Shown: positions 8,156 through 16,848 of the stretch, piece after piece
How the letters are laid out: each line of letters begins with the position of its first letter
Position numbering within the stretch: position 1 is the first letter of the stretch
NCBI GenBank assembly: GCA_025463305.1
Contig: JAOBWK010000008.1
Span: 1 to 64,000, forward strand
Origin: Ilumatobacteraceae bacterium
GTDB lineage: Bacteria > Actinomycetota > Acidimicrobiia > Acidimicrobiales > Ilumatobacteraceae
Reading direction: 5' to 3'
Length of the DNA stretch: 64,000 nucleotides
The notes under the pieces: generated by a model
What the model was told of the DNA's origin: nothing
Databases searched by the model: none
Seen by the model: only the letters and a program-made list of their open reading frames with translations
Translations under genes and position numbers: made by a program

Positions 8156-9376
8156 GTGGGTGGCATCACCCGCACCGTCCCCCGCCGGCCCTGCGAGGTC
8201 GCTCTGACGTCCACCCGGTCACAGCCGATCATCGCCGGCATCATCGCCGCCCTGGTCGGGTTCTCGAGTTCGTTCACCATCGTCCTCGCCGGGTTGAAGG
8301 CTGCCGGTGCGACGGACGAGCAGGCCGGCTCGGGACTGCTGATGTTGTCGCTCGGCATGGGCATGATCGCGATGGTGGCGAGCTTCCGCACGCGCATGCC
8401 GATCAGCGTCGCCTGGTCCACCCCGGGCGCGGCGCTGATGGTGTCGGCGGGTGCGATCCACGGCGGCTACAAGGCCGCCATCGGCGCGTTCATCGTCGCC
8501 GGGCTGCTGGCCGTGCTCGCCGGGCTGTGGCGTCCGCTGGCGCGCTGGATCGGGGCGATCCCGGGACCGCTCGCGAGCGCGCTGCTGGCGGGGGTGCTGC
8601 TGCCCGTGTGCCTGTCGCCGGCGAAGGCCGTCGTCGAGGAGCCACGGCTCACGATCCCGATCGTGGTGGTGTGGCTGCTGCTCGTGCGCTTCGCGAGGCG
8701 TTGGGCCGTGCCCGGCGCACTGGTGGCCGCTGTCGTCTCGATCGCCTTCGGTCCGCACAAGGCGTTCGGCGGCCTCTCCCAGATCTGGCCGCGGATCACC
8801 GTGAACGCGCCTGCGTTCGACATCCGCACGTTGATCGGTCTCGGCGTACCGCTGTTCATCGTCACCATGGCATCGCAGAACGTGGCGGGCATCGCCGTGC
8901 TGCGGTCGTTCGGCTACCAACCGAACCTGCGCCCGCTGTTCGTGTCCACCGGCGCGGCCACGGCCGTCGGCGCGCCGTTCGGTGTGCACGGCATCAACCT
9001 CGCCGCGCTGACCGCGGCGATGGTGGCGGGGCCCGACGCCGACCCCGAGCCCGATCGCCGTTGGCTCGCCGCCTTCTCGTCCGGTGCGAGCTACATCGTG
9101 CTCGGTCTGTTCGCCGCGCTCGCCACCACCGCCGTGGCGGTCACCCCGACGATCGTCGTGTCCGCCGTCGCCGGGCTCGCCCTCCTCGGCGCGCTCGCCG
9201 GCGCGCTGCACTCGGCGATGGCCGATCACGCGATGCGCGACGCCGCGGTGGTGACGTTGGTGGTCAGCGCGTCCGGCGTCACCGCCTTCGGCATCAGCAG
9301 CCCGTTCTGGGGGCTGTCGGCCGGACTGATCATGCACGGCATGGCGCGCTGGAAGAGCACCCCGCCCGCCACGTGA
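8156..9376 (+). CDS. Benzoate/H+ symporter family transporter (BenE-like)
   Basis: An inner-membrane transporter of about 406 residues with roughly 12 hydrophobic segments. It begins QPIIAGIIAALVGFSSSFTI and contains the BenE-like block PISVAWSTPGAALM and GVPLFIVTMASQNVAGIAVL. The family imports aromatic acids such as benzoate, but no aromatic-degradation genes are nearby, so the substrate is open. The start is uncertain: GTG 8156 is the only conventional in-frame start before the first helix, yet a TAGGAT box at 8148-8153 would place transcription near 8160, where a 15-codon frame (GTG 8160 to TGA 8207) begins. A non-canonical start (CTG about 8205) is an alternative. Confidence 0.85.
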   Translation: MGGITRTVPRRPCEVALTSTRSQPIIAGIIAALVGFSSSFTIVLAGLKAAGATDEQAGSGLLMLSLGMGMIAMVASFRTRMPISVAWSTPGAALMVSAGAIHGGYKAAIGAFIVAGLLAVLAGLWRPLARWIGAIPGPLASALLAGVLLPVCLSPAKAVVEEPRLTIPIVVVWLLLVRFARRWAVPGALVAAVVSIAFGPHKAFGGLSQIWPRITVNAPAFDIRTLIGLGVPLFIVTMASQNVAGIAVLRSFGYQPNLRPLFVSTGAATAVGAPFGVHGINLAALTAAMVAGPDADPEPDRRWLAAFSSGASYIVLGLFAALATTAVAVTPTIVVSAVAGLALLGALAGALHSAMADHAMRDAAVVTLVVSASGVTAFGISSPFWGLSAGLIMHGMARWKSTPPAT

Positions 9377-9436
9377 CCCCGGCGACCTGACAGTCCGCCG
9401 GCTGAACCCGTCGCCCCCACACGCATCGGAGCCTCC

Positions 9437-10345
9437 ATGCCATCCGCACGCATCCGCCACATCACCATCGACTGCGCCGATCCGTTCACGCTGTCGCGGT
9501 TCTGGATCGAGGCCCTCGGCTTCGTCGAGGACCCGGACCAGCCGTACACGCCGGGCGATCCCGACGTCTTCCTCGCCGATCCGCAGGGCCGTCATCCGGG
9601 GCTGATCTTCACCATCGTGCCCGAGCCGAAGGTGGTCAAGAACCGGGTGCACTTCGACGTGCAGCCGGAGGAGCCGCGCGAGGCCGCGGTCGCCCGGCTG
9701 CTCACCCTCGGCGCGACGTTCCTCGACGATCAGCGCCTCCCCGACGGCCGGGGATGGGTGGTGCTCGCCGACCCGGAGGGCAACGAGCTCTGCATCGAGC
9801 GATCGGCTGCCGAGCACGGACGGCCGATGGGCGGACCCGCCGACGAGCAGGACTTCCCGCCGACGCTGCCGACAGCCGACGAGCGGGAGATGCTGTCGCA
9901 GATGCTGGAGTGGTACCGGGCGGCGGTGCTGCGCAAGGTCGAGGGCCTGTCGCTGCGGACCGCGCGCACGTCGCCGGTGCGGACCGGCACGACGCTGGCC
10001 GGCTTGCTCAAGCACCTCGCCGGCGTCGAGGACGCGTGGTTCGACGGTCGCTTCGCAGGATCGCCCGAGCCCGAGCCGTGGGCGTCGATGCCCCCCGACG
10101 ACCCCGAGTGGGACTTCACCAGCGCGCTGCACGACTCGCTCGAGGACCTGACGTCGCTCTACCGGGACGCCTGCGAGCGGTCGCGCCGGGCCGCCGACGG
10201 TCACGCGCTCGACGACATGGCGGTCAACGCCCGGCGACCGTTCACCCTCCGCTTCGCCTACCTGCACCTGATCGACGAGACGGCCCGCCACATCGGCCAC
10301 ATGGACATCCTGCGCGAGTTCCTGGACGGCACGACGGGGGAGTGA
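9437..10345 (+). CDS. VOC (glyoxalase-like) - DinB-like fusion protein
   Basis: A 302-residue protein of two joined domains. Residues 1 to about 125 are a vicinal-oxygen-chelate (glyoxalase_6-like) unit starting IRHITIDCADPFTLSRFWIE and ending WVVLADPEGNELCIE; this half-site arrangement often binds small toxic molecules or antibiotics. Residues from about 145 to 300 match DinB/DUF664 four-helix proteins (MLEWYRAAVLRKVEGLSLR, TLAGLLKHLAGVEDAWFDGR, YLHLIDETARHIGHMDILRE); the histidines at LKHLAGVE and TARHIGHMD would bind a metal, and these proteins include thiol-dependent transferases. A thiol-linked detoxification role is plausible, not shown. Confidence 0.85.
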   Translation: MPSARIRHITIDCADPFTLSRFWIEALGFVEDPDQPYTPGDPDVFLADPQGRHPGLIFTIVPEPKVVKNRVHFDVQPEEPREAAVARLLTLGATFLDDQRLPDGRGWVVLADPEGNELCIERSAAEHGRPMGGPADEQDFPPTLPTADEREMLSQMLEWYRAAVLRKVEGLSLRTARTSPVRTGTTLAGLLKHLAGVEDAWFDGRFAGSPEPEPWASMPPDDPEWDFTSALHDSLEDLTSLYRDACERSRRAADGHALDDMAVNARRPFTLRFAYLHLIDETARHIGHMDILREFLDGTTGE

Positions 10346-10369
10346 TCGACCGAGCCGGGCCACCCCGGC

Positions 10370-10486
10370 GTGACACTCCGCCGTGACACACCCCGCGATC
10401 GCTGCCACGAGGTCGCGGGCGAGCTGGGCATCGACCTCGACGCCGCCGTGCGTGCGGCCGCGCCCGCCGACCAACCAACTCACTGA
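10370..10486 (+). CDS. Possible 38-residue protein ending in a terminator
   Basis: A short GTG-started frame reads RDRCHEVAGELGIDLDAAVR and then an Ala/Pro-rich tail to TGA at 10484-10486. The stop codon overlaps the first bases of a strong terminator stem, which is what the 3' end of a real gene often looks like. It has no clear ribosome-binding site and no recognisable family. It may be a small protein, the worn 3' end of a longer gene, or noise. Confidence 0.25.
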   Translation: MTLRRDTPRDRCHEVAGELGIDLDAAVRAAAPADQPTH

Positions 10487-10523
10487 CCGCGTGATGTCGT
10501 CCCGCAGACGACATCACGCGGTC
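10485..10523. terminator. 17-bp perfect hairpin between convergent genes
   Basis: GACCGCGTGATGTCGTC (10485-10501) and GACGACATCACGCGGTC (10507-10523) pair perfectly around CCGCA. It sits between the plus-strand VOC-DinB gene and the 3' end of the minus-strand TetR gene (10529), so it probably stops transcription in both directions. There is no T-run, as is common for high-GC actinobacterial terminators. Confidence 0.8.
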
Positions 10524-10528
10524 GGGCG

Positions 10529-11134
10529 TCAGCGGGCGGGGATCGCGGCGTCGACCAGGGATGCGGCCACGCTGCGGGCGACCATCGCGATCTCGGGATC
10601 GTGGTCCATCTTCGCGGCCACGATCGCGCCGTCGTAGAGCAGGGTCAGCTGCTTGGCGAGCAGCTCCGGGTCAGGGGCGCTCGCCTCGCGGCACAGATCG
10701 ACGAACAGTGACCGCATCCAGCCGCGGTACTCGTCCGACATCTGCGCGATCGTGCTGCCCGGGTGGGCCTCGGCGCTGGCGTTGACGAACGCGCAGCCGC
10801 GGAACGTGCGCGCCGAGAACAGGTCGGCCAGCGCCTCGTAGACCGACAGCAACCGTTCGCGCGGCGTGTCGTAGAGGGCGAGCTTGCCGTCGATGCGTTC
10901 CTCGCGGGCCACGTGGCGGCGATGGAGGTAGGCGCGGATCAGCTCGTCCTTGCTGCCGAACACGCTGTACAGCGTGGCCTTGGCGACGCCGGCGCGCTCG
11001 ATGATCCGGTCGATGCCGACCGACAGGACGCCGTCCTCGTAGAACAGCTCGTCGGCGGCATCGAGGAGACGGTCCCGCGCGGACCGGGTGTGCTCGCCGG
11101 CCGAAGACGGCGACTCCAAAGATTTCGTGGGCAT
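10529..11134 (-). CDS. TetR family repressor
   Basis: A 201-residue regulator. The N-terminal TetR helix-turn-helix is clear (RDRLLDAADELFYEDGVLSV, then GVAKATLYSVFGSKDELIRAY); the C-terminal all-helical part would hold the ligand. The gene is divergent from a drug-transporter-like MFS gene, the classic arrangement in which the repressor shuts off the pump until a substrate binds. The minus-strand -10 TATCGT (11147-11142) is 7 nt before ATG 11134, which implies a leaderless mRNA. One operator lies directly upstream of that box and a second one lies nearer the MFS start. Confidence 0.92.
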   Translation of the reverse strand: MPTKSLESPSSAGEHTRSARDRLLDAADELFYEDGVLSVGIDRIIERAGVAKATLYSVFGSKDELIRAYLHRRHVAREERIDGKLALYDTPRERLLSVYEALADLFSARTFRGCAFVNASAEAHPGSTIAQMSDEYRGWMRSLFVDLCREASAPDPELLAKQLTLLYDGAIVAAKMDHDPEIAMVARSVAASLVDAAIPAR

Positions 11135-11148
11135 GGGGTTGACGATAC

Positions 11149-11162
11149 AGACAGGTCTGTCT
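11149..11162. promoter_or_regulatory. TetR operator A
   Basis: AGACAG (11149-11154) and CTGTCT (11157-11162) around GT. It abuts the -10 box of the tetR-type gene, so repressor binding would block that promoter. Confidence 0.7.
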
Positions 11163-11180
11163 AGAGTCAACCATCAACAC

Positions 11181-11196
11181 CAGACAGACCTGTCTG
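11181..11196. promoter_or_regulatory. TetR operator B
   Basis: CAGACAG (11181-11187) and CTGTCTG (11190-11196) around AC, the same core as operator A, 33 bp closer to the MFS gene. A TAGAGT box at 11162-11167 on the plus strand could be the MFS -10, placing this site just downstream of the start of transcription. Confidence 0.7.
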
Positions 11197-11221
11197 TTCT
11201 GTACCGAACCCGGAGGCCGCG

Positions 11222-12556
11222 ATGAGCAGCACGATCCTCGAACCAACCGAATCCGTCACCGGCAGCGTCACGGGCAGCGTCACGGGCAGTCATGGTGAGG
11301 CGCATGTTCCCCGGCGGACGTGGTCGCCGCGCACCAGCTTCCTCGTCGTCGCGGCCACCCAGACCCTGCTGCTCGCGGCGAGCAACTTCCCGACACCGCT
11401 GTTCCCGATCTACGCCCGCCACTACGGCTTCGGGTCGGGCACGGTGACGTTGCTGTTCGGGGTGTACGTGCTGGCGCTGATCCCGTCGATGCTCACGCTC
11501 GGTCGGCTGACGGACCGCCTCGGCCGGCGGCCAGTGCTGATCGCCGGGATCACGATCACCATCGTCAGCTCGCTGGCCTTCGCCTCGGCCCGGGGTCTCG
11601 GCTGGCTGTTCGCCGGCGAGATCATCTACGGCATCGCCGCAGGCATGGTGATGTCGGCCGCCTCGGTGGCCATCCGCGAGCTGCACCCGAAGCAGGACGG
11701 CAACGGCGGCGCGCTGGCTGCGACGCTGGCCGCCGCGGTCGGCCTGACGCTCGGACCACTCGTCAGCGGCATCCTCGCCACCGTCACGCCGTGGCCGACC
11801 GTGTCGCCCTACCTCCTCGACATCTTCGTCGCGACCGTGCTGGCGTTGGTGCTGCTGCGGATCCCCGAGACCAAGCCGGTGCACCACGTCGTCGTGCAGC
11901 GGGTTCCCGTGCTGCACGTACCGGTCGACATCCGCCCGAAGTTCCTGGCCACGGCGCTCGCTGCGGCCACCGGCTGGATGGCCACCGGTTGGGTCTTCGG
12001 CCTGTCGCCGTCATACCTCCACGCCGAGCTCGGTGTCCACGTCACGCAGCCGGTGATCGCCGGGTTGTTCGCGGCGCTGATGGTGGTCTCCAACGGCACC
12101 GCGCAGATCGTGTTCCGCCGCCAGCACTCGTCGCAGGCGTTGCACATCGCGCTGATGGTCTCGGTCGCCGGGATGGTGTTGATGGCCGGGTCCACGCTCG
12201 CCGACTCGCTCGGGGTGGCGCTGGTCGGCTCCGTGCTCACCGGCCTCGGCGCCGGCGTGGTGCAGATGAGCACGATGGCCACCGTGTTGCGGATCGCCCC
12301 GGTCCACGCCCGCGGCGGCGTGATGTCGGCCTTCCTCTCGGCCTGCTACATCGCGATGAGCCTGCCCGTCGTCGTCGCCGGCCTGGTCGCCGATCGCATC
12401 GGACTGGGCGTCGTGTCGGCCTGGTACGTGGCCGCCTTCGCCCTGCTGGTGGCTGCGGCGATGCTCGCCGCTCGGCGTGCCGTGCGCCTCGAGTCGAGGG
12501 ATCTGACGCCGGCGATCGCCCCGGTGTGCAGATCCTTGGACGTCCAACTAATGTGA
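11222..12556 (+). CDS. MFS transporter, drug-efflux-like
   Basis: A 444-residue membrane protein with about 12 helices. It has the MFS loop 2-3 motif GRLTDRLGRRPVLIAG and a start typical of sugar/drug antiporters (FPTPLFPIYARHYGFGSGTV). It would exchange a small molecule for protons; the divergent TetR with two operators suggests efflux of a toxic compound. GGAGG lies 5 nt before ATG 11222. An odd feature is the N-terminal peptide with three VTGS units, encoded by three 12-bp tandem repeats (11255-11290), before the first helix. The promoter box of the next gene lies inside the last codons. Confidence 0.9.
   Translation: MSSTILEPTESVTGSVTGSVTGSHGEAHVPRRTWSPRTSFLVVAATQTLLLAASNFPTPLFPIYARHYGFGSGTVTLLFGVYVLALIPSMLTLGRLTDRLGRRPVLIAGITITIVSSLAFASARGLGWLFAGEIIYGIAAGMVMSAASVAIRELHPKQDGNGGALAATLAAAVGLTLGPLVSGILATVTPWPTVSPYLLDIFVATVLALVLLRIPETKPVHHVVVQRVPVLHVPVDIRPKFLATALAAATGWMATGWVFGLSPSYLHAELGVHVTQPVIAGLFAALMVVSNGTAQIVFRRQHSSQALHIALMVSVAGMVLMAGSTLADSLGVALVGSVLTGLGAGVVQMSTMATVLRIAPVHARGGVMSAFLSACYIAMSLPVVVAGLVADRIGLGVVSAWYVAAFALLVAAAMLAARRAVRLESRDLTPAIAPVCRSLDVQLM
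11255..11290 (+). repeat. Three 12-bp tandem repeats encoding VTGS units
   Basis: The unit GTCACSGGCAGY occurs three times in a row within the N-terminal coding region of the MFS gene. The period is a multiple of three, so copy-number change would not break the frame. Confidence 0.85.
12549..12554 (+). promoter_or_regulatory. -10 box of icmF (leaderless)
   Basis: TAATGT lies 6 nt before ATG 12561 and overlaps the TGA of the upstream MFS gene (12554-12556). At this spacing transcription would begin at or next to the start codon. No convincing -35 element is visible. Confidence 0.5.
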
Positions 12557-12560
12557 GCAC

Positions 12561-15500
12561 ATGACTGCTGCGACGCTGTACACGCCCATCCATCCGGTGC
12601 GGTTCGTGACGGCGGCGAGCCTGTTCGACGGGCACGACGCGTCGATCAACATCATGCGCCGGATCCTGCAGGCCCAGGGCGCTGAGGTGATCCACCTGGG
12701 TCACAACCGTTCGGTCGACGAAGTCGTGCGGGCGGCGGTGCAGGAGGACGTGCACGCGCTGGCGATCAGCTCCTACCAGGGTGGCCACGTCGAGTACTTC
12801 ACGTACCTGCTCGACCGGCTGCGCGACGAGGGCGTCGGCCACGTGCGCGTCTACGGCGGTGGCGGTGGCGTGATCATCCCCGAGGAGATCGAGCTGCTCC
12901 AGTCGCGTGGTGTGGCGCGGATCTTCTCACCGCACGACGGGCAGCAGATGGGCCTGGCGGAGATGGTGAACTCGATGATCCGCGAGTCGGACGTGGCGCT
13001 CGACGAAGGTCGCACCCTCGATGTCGACGATCTGCTCGGTGGCTCGTCGCGGGCGCTGGCCCAGGTGATCACCGCGTTCGAGGCGGGCACGGCGCCGGCG
13101 TCGTTGCGCGAAGCGATCAGTGCGGCGGCGGCCCGGCGGACGGTGCCGGTGTTGGGGATCACGGGCACCGGCGGCTCCGGCAAGTCGTCGTTGACGGATG
13201 AGATCCTGCGCCGGTTCCGCCTGGATCAGGCGGACAAGGTGCGGATCGCGGTGATCGCGGTGGACCCGACGCGGCGTCGGGGTGGTGGTGCGTTGTTGGG
13301 GGACCGGATCCGGATGAACGCGATCGATGCGCCGAACATCTTCTTCCGCTCGCTCGCGACCCGCGCAGCGGGTGCGGAGGTGCCGGCGTGCCTCGACGAC
13401 GCGATCCGGGCGGCGAAGGCGTGGGGTGCGGATCTGGTGGTGGTGGAGACGCCGGGCATCGGCCAGGGCGATGCGGCGATCGTGCCGCACGTCGATGTGC
13501 CGATGTACGTGATGACGCCGGAGTTCGGTGCGGCGTCGCAGTTGGAGAAGATCGACATGCTCGACTTCGCCGACGTGATCGTGATCAACAAGTTCGAGCG
13601 CCGCGGGGCGCACGACGCGTTGCGTGATGTGCGTCGCCAGTACGCACGCAACCGCGAGCTGTTCGGTGTGGATCCGGCAACGCTGCCGGTGTTCGGCACC
13701 ATCGCGTCGCGCTTCAACGACGACGGCGTCACCGCGTTGTACCAGCACCTGCGCGATGTGCTCGCCGGGCACGGGTTGCAGGTCGACTCGGGTGCGCTCG
13801 CTCCGGTCGACATCACCGAGTCCACGAACGTCGGTGTGATCGTGCCGCCGGCGCGTCAGCGATACCTGGCCGAGATCGCCGAGACGGTGCGCGGCTACCA
13901 CGCCCGCACCGATGCCCAGGCGCTGGTCGCGCAACGGCTGCAGCGGGTGACCGAGACGGCGGTCCTGCTGGCGGCGGACGGCTCGGACACCACCGATGTC
14001 GAACGGCTCGCCGACGACGCGCGTGCCGGGCTCGATCGCGATGTCGAGGCATTGCTCACGGAGTGGCCCGGGCGGCGGTCCGAGCTGACGGGTACGGGTC
14101 GGGCGGTGCGCGAGTCGCAGTCGGGTCTGGCGGTCCCGAAGCTGTCGCTGCCGACCTACGACGATCACGGCGCGTTGGTGCGCTGGTTGCGCAGCGAGAA
14201 CCTGCCCGGGCACTTCCCGTTCACCGCCGGCGTGTTTCCGTTCAAGCGTGAGGGCGAGGACCCGGCGCGCATGTTCGCGGGTGAGGGCGGCCCCGCACGC
14301 ACCAACCGCCGGTTCAAGCTCCTGTCCGAGGGGCAGCCGGCGACGCGCCTGTCGACGGCGTTCGACTCGGTGACCCTCTACGGGTTCGATCCCGCAGAAC
14401 GCCCCGACATCTACGGCAAGGTCGGCAACTCGGGTGTGTCGATCGCGACGCTCGACGACATGCAGGTCCTGTTCGACGGGTTCGACCTGTGTGACCCGGC
14501 GACGTCGGTGTCGATGACCATCAACGGGCCGGCCCCGACGATCCTGGCGATGTTCGTGTGCACCGCGATCGATCAGCAACTCGCCCGGTTCACCATCGAG
14601 CACGGCCGGACACCCGACGACAGCGAAGCCGCCGAGGTACGGGCACGGACGCTGCGCACGGTGCGTGGCACGGTGCAGGCCGACATCTTGAAAGAGGACC
14701 AGGGCCAGAACACGTGCATCTTCTCGACCGAGTTCTCGCTCGGGGTGATGGCCGACATCGCCGCCTGGTTCGTCGAGCACGACGTCCGCAACTTCTACTC
14801 GGTGTCGATCTCCGGCTACCACATCGCCGAAGCCGGCGCGAACCCGATCAGCCAGCTCGCGTTCACCCTCTCGAACGGGTTCACGTACGTCGAGTCGTAC
14901 CTCGCCCGCGGGATGCGGGTCGATGACTTCGCGCCGAACCTGAGCTTCTTCTTCTCCAACGGGATGGACCCCGAGTACACCGTGCTCGGCCGCGTCGCCC
15001 GGCGGATCTGGGCGGTCGCGATGCGCGACCGCTACGGCGCGAACGAGCGCTCGCAGAAGCTGAAGTACCACGTGCAGACCAGCGGCCGGTCGCTGCACGC
15101 CCAGGAGATGGCGTTCAACGACATCCGCACGACCCTCCAGGCGCTGTGCGCGATCAACGACAACGCCAACAGCCTGCACACCAACGCCTACGACGAAGCC
15201 GTCACCACACCCACCGACGAATCCGTTCGCCGCGCGCTCGCGATCCAGATGATCATCAACCGCGAATGGGGGCTCTCGATGAACGAGAACCCGCTCCAGG
15301 GCAGCTTCATCGTCGAAGAGCTCACCGCGCTCGTCGAGTCCGCCGTGCTCGACGAGCTCGACCGGATCTCCGAACGAGGAGGGGTCCTGGGTGCGATGGA
15401 GACGGGCTACCAGCGCGGCCGGATCCAGGACGAGTCGATGCTCTACGAGCAGCGCAAGCACGACGGCACCCTCCCGATCATCGGCGTCAACACCTTCCTC

Positions 15501-15767
15501 GACCCGCACCCCGGCCACTCGGATGGTTCCACGATCGAGCTGGCCCGCTCCGACGACGACGAGAAGCACGACCAGATCCGCCGCCTGCGCGACTTCCAGC
15601 AGCGTCACGCCGCCGAGCAGCCACCCGCACTCGAACGCCTCCGCCAGGCAGCCCTCGCCGGCGACAACATCTTCGCCGTCCTCGTCGAGGCCGTCCGGTC
15701 CTGCACCCTCGGAGAGATCACCGACACCCTCTTCGAAGTCGGCGGCCGCTACCGGCGCAACGTCTGA
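12561..15767 (+). CDS. icmF: Fused isobutyryl-CoA mutase (IcmF)
   Basis: A 1,068-residue enzyme that interconverts isobutyryl-CoA and butyryl-CoA with adenosylcobalamin. Domain order is the IcmF order. First comes a B12-binding domain (LFDGHDASINIMRR, His25 as the lower cobalt ligand, followed by SSYQGGHVEY). A MeaB/ArgK-type GTPase chaperone domain follows, with P-loop GTGGSGKSS at about 202-210, ETPGIGQGD and the specificity motif NKFE near 345. The mutase barrel runs from about 530 to the end (FSTEFSLGVMADIAAWF, SGYHIAEAGANP, NENPLQGSF). The length matches the family. Related mutases also accept isovaleryl/pivalyl-CoA, so the substrate is inferred. No other branched-chain or B12 genes are adjacent. 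Confidence 0.95.
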   Translation: MTAATLYTPIHPVRFVTAASLFDGHDASINIMRRILQAQGAEVIHLGHNRSVDEVVRAAVQEDVHALAISSYQGGHVEYFTYLLDRLRDEGVGHVRVYGGGGGVIIPEEIELLQSRGVARIFSPHDGQQMGLAEMVNSMIRESDVALDEGRTLDVDDLLGGSSRALAQVITAFEAGTAPASLREAISAAAARRTVPVLGITGTGGSGKSSLTDEILRRFRLDQADKVRIAVIAVDPTRRRGGGALLGDRIRMNAIDAPNIFFRSLATRAAGAEVPACLDDAIRAAKAWGADLVVVETPGIGQGDAAIVPHVDVPMYVMTPEFGAASQLEKIDMLDFADVIVINKFERRGAHDALRDVRRQYARNRELFGVDPATLPVFGTIASRFNDDGVTALYQHLRDVLAGHGLQVDSGALAPVDITESTNVGVIVPPARQRYLAEIAETVRGYHARTDAQALVAQRLQRVTETAVLLAADGSDTTDVERLADDARAGLDRDVEALLTEWPGRRSELTGTGRAVRESQSGLAVPKLSLPTYDDHGALVRWLRSENLPGHFPFTAGVFPFKREGEDPARMFAGEGGPARTNRRFKLLSEGQPATRLSTAFDSVTLYGFDPAERPDIYGKVGNSGVSIATLDDMQVLFDGFDLCDPATSVSMTINGPAPTILAMFVCTAIDQQLARFTIEHGRTPDDSEAAEVRARTLRTVRGTVQADILKEDQGQNTCIFSTEFSLGVMADIAAWFVEHDVRNFYSVSISGYHIAEAGANPISQLAFTLSNGFTYVESYLARGMRVDDFAPNLSFFFSNGMDPEYTVLGRVARRIWAVAMRDRYGANERSQKLKYHVQTSGRSLHAQEMAFNDIRTTLQALCAINDNANSLHTNAYDEAVTTPTDESVRRALAIQMIINREWGLSMNENPLQGSFIVEELTALVESAVLDELDRISERGGVLGAMETGYQRGRIQDESMLYEQRKHDGTLPIIGVNTFLDPHPGHSDGSTIELARSDDDEKHDQIRRLRDFQQRHAAEQPPALERLRQAALAGDNIFAVLVEAVRSCTLGEITDTLFEVGGRYRRNV

Positions 15768-16183
15768 CCCGTCTCGACGGACGAGGCGAGTGCTCGCGAC
15801 AGCGCGATCGTGTCCTCCATCACCCAGTCGTGTGTCATCCTGCCCCAGCGCAGGGTGATCCACTGCGCCATCGTGTTCTCGTACGGTCCGGTGGGCAGCT
15901 GAGCGGAGCTGACGCGTAGCCGGGTGGCGACCCGCGTGCGCCACGGCCAGCCCTGTACGGCGACATCGAGCACCTCGAACCGCAGCCCGGGGAGCCGGCG
16001 CGCCGTCTCGGTGAACCATGCCCGGAACGCATCGCGCGTCGTGAGGCGGGCCCCGAGCTCGGTGTCGCCGACGAACTCGAACTCGACGTCGTCGACGGCC
16101 AGACCGACGGCTGCCTCGAGGTCGCCGGCGTCGATCCGTCGCCACGTCGCGAGCACCTTGCGGCGAACGATCCATCGATACAT
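15749..16183 (-). CDS. NTF2-like (SnoaL-type) protein
   Basis: A 144-residue cone-shaped alpha/beta domain of the nuclear-transport-factor-2 superfamily: LATWRRIDAGDLEAAVGLAV at the start, TRDAFRAWFTETARRLPGLR, then strands to the end (MTHDWVMEDTIALSRAL). Members are ketosteroid-isomerase-like enzymes or ligand-binding proteins; a unique active site is not evident. ATG 16183 has GGAGG 5 nt upstream, better than the in-frame ATGs at 16195 and 16201. Its last codons overlap icmF tail-to-tail, and it is divergent from an HxlR regulator that probably controls it. Confidence 0.8.
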   Translation of the reverse strand: MYRWIVRRKVLATWRRIDAGDLEAAVGLAVDDVEFEFVGDTELGARLTTRDAFRAWFTETARRLPGLRFEVLDVAVQGWPWRTRVATRLRVSSAQLPTGPYENTMAQWITLRWGRMTHDWVMEDTIALSRALASSVETGQTLRR

Positions 16184-16213
16184 CGGGGCCTCCATGGTCA
16201 TCTCGCTCGGGCG

Positions 16214-16253
16214 AGTTCAATGACAAGACTGACCGTAGCGAAGACAGTTCAAT
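16214..16253. promoter_or_regulatory. Direct repeat of AGTTCAAT between divergent genes
   Basis: AGTTCAAT occurs at 16214-16221 and 16246-16253, 32 bp apart (about three helical turns, same face). The pair lies between the NTF2-like gene and the HxlR regulator and could be a regulator site. Confidence 0.4.
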
Positions 16254-16266
16254 CGTGCAACCTGGT

Positions 16267-16272
16267 TACGCT
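16267..16272 (+). promoter_or_regulatory. -10 box of the HxlR gene
   Basis: TACGCT lies 6 nt before GTG 16279. This decides the start in favour of 16279 over the in-frame GTG at 16255, which would be upstream of the transcription start. Confidence 0.5.
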
Positions 16273-16278
16273 GGGTTG

Positions 16279-16782
16279 GTGCGCCAGACCAGCTTCGCCG
16301 ACTTCCACTGCTCGCTGTCCCGTTCGCTCGAGGTGATGGGGGACTGGTGGTCGCCGCTCGTCCTGCGCGACGTGTTCCTCCGCGTCGACACGTTCGGCGA
16401 CATCGTCCGCGACCTCGGCATCTCTCGCAACCTGCTCACCCAGCGGTTGGCCTCCCTGGTCGAGCACGGTCTGCTGGAGAAGGTGCAGTACCAGGATCGA
16501 CCGGCGCGATCGAGGTACGTGCTCACGGTGGCGGGCGGGGAGCTGGTGCCGATCCTGGCGGCGCTCACCGCATGGGGCGACCGCTGGCAGACCCCGGAGG
16601 GCGGCCCGCCGATGCGGTTCCGCCACGGTCGCCACCGGTGCACGCCGGAGGTGACCTGCTCCACGTGCGGTGAGCGCGTGGAGGCCGAGTCGTTGCAGAT
16701 CGTGCCTGGTCCGGGCGGTCGCGAGGCCCCCGGCACGATGGTGGTGGCACGGCGCCTGGGGGCGCTTGCGCAGCAACGTTGA
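16279..16782 (+). CDS. HxlR family HTH regulator
   Basis: A 167-residue regulator. The winged helix of the HxlR/MarR-like type fills residues 5-100: CSLSRSLEVMGDWWSPLVLR, then FGDIVRDLGISRNLLTQRLA, then GLLEKVQYQDRPARSRYVLT. After it comes a C-terminal stretch with a CxxC pair (EVTCSTCGERVEAE) that could bind zinc or sense redox state; this tail is longer than in the smallest HxlR proteins. The gene is divergent from the NTF2-like gene. HxlR regulators respond to aldehydes, redox signals or xenobiotics, but the signal here is unknown. A leaderless start at GTG 16279 is supported by TACGCT upstream. Confidence 0.9.
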   Translation: MRQTSFADFHCSLSRSLEVMGDWWSPLVLRDVFLRVDTFGDIVRDLGISRNLLTQRLASLVEHGLLEKVQYQDRPARSRYVLTVAGGELVPILAALTAWGDRWQTPEGGPPMRFRHGRHRCTPEVTCSTCGERVEAESLQIVPGPGGREAPGTMVVARRLGALAQQR

Positions 16783-16848
16783 CCCGAGGCCGGGAGAAAT
16801 TCGGAGAAGTTGACATCCGCATCCGCTCCGGCAACGAAAGACAGGGCA

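Noticed and set aside
12927..16226. A 1,099-codon minus-strand frame opposite icmF
   Set aside because: IcmF has unmistakable B12, GTPase and mutase motifs on the plus strand; the antisense product is composition-driven.
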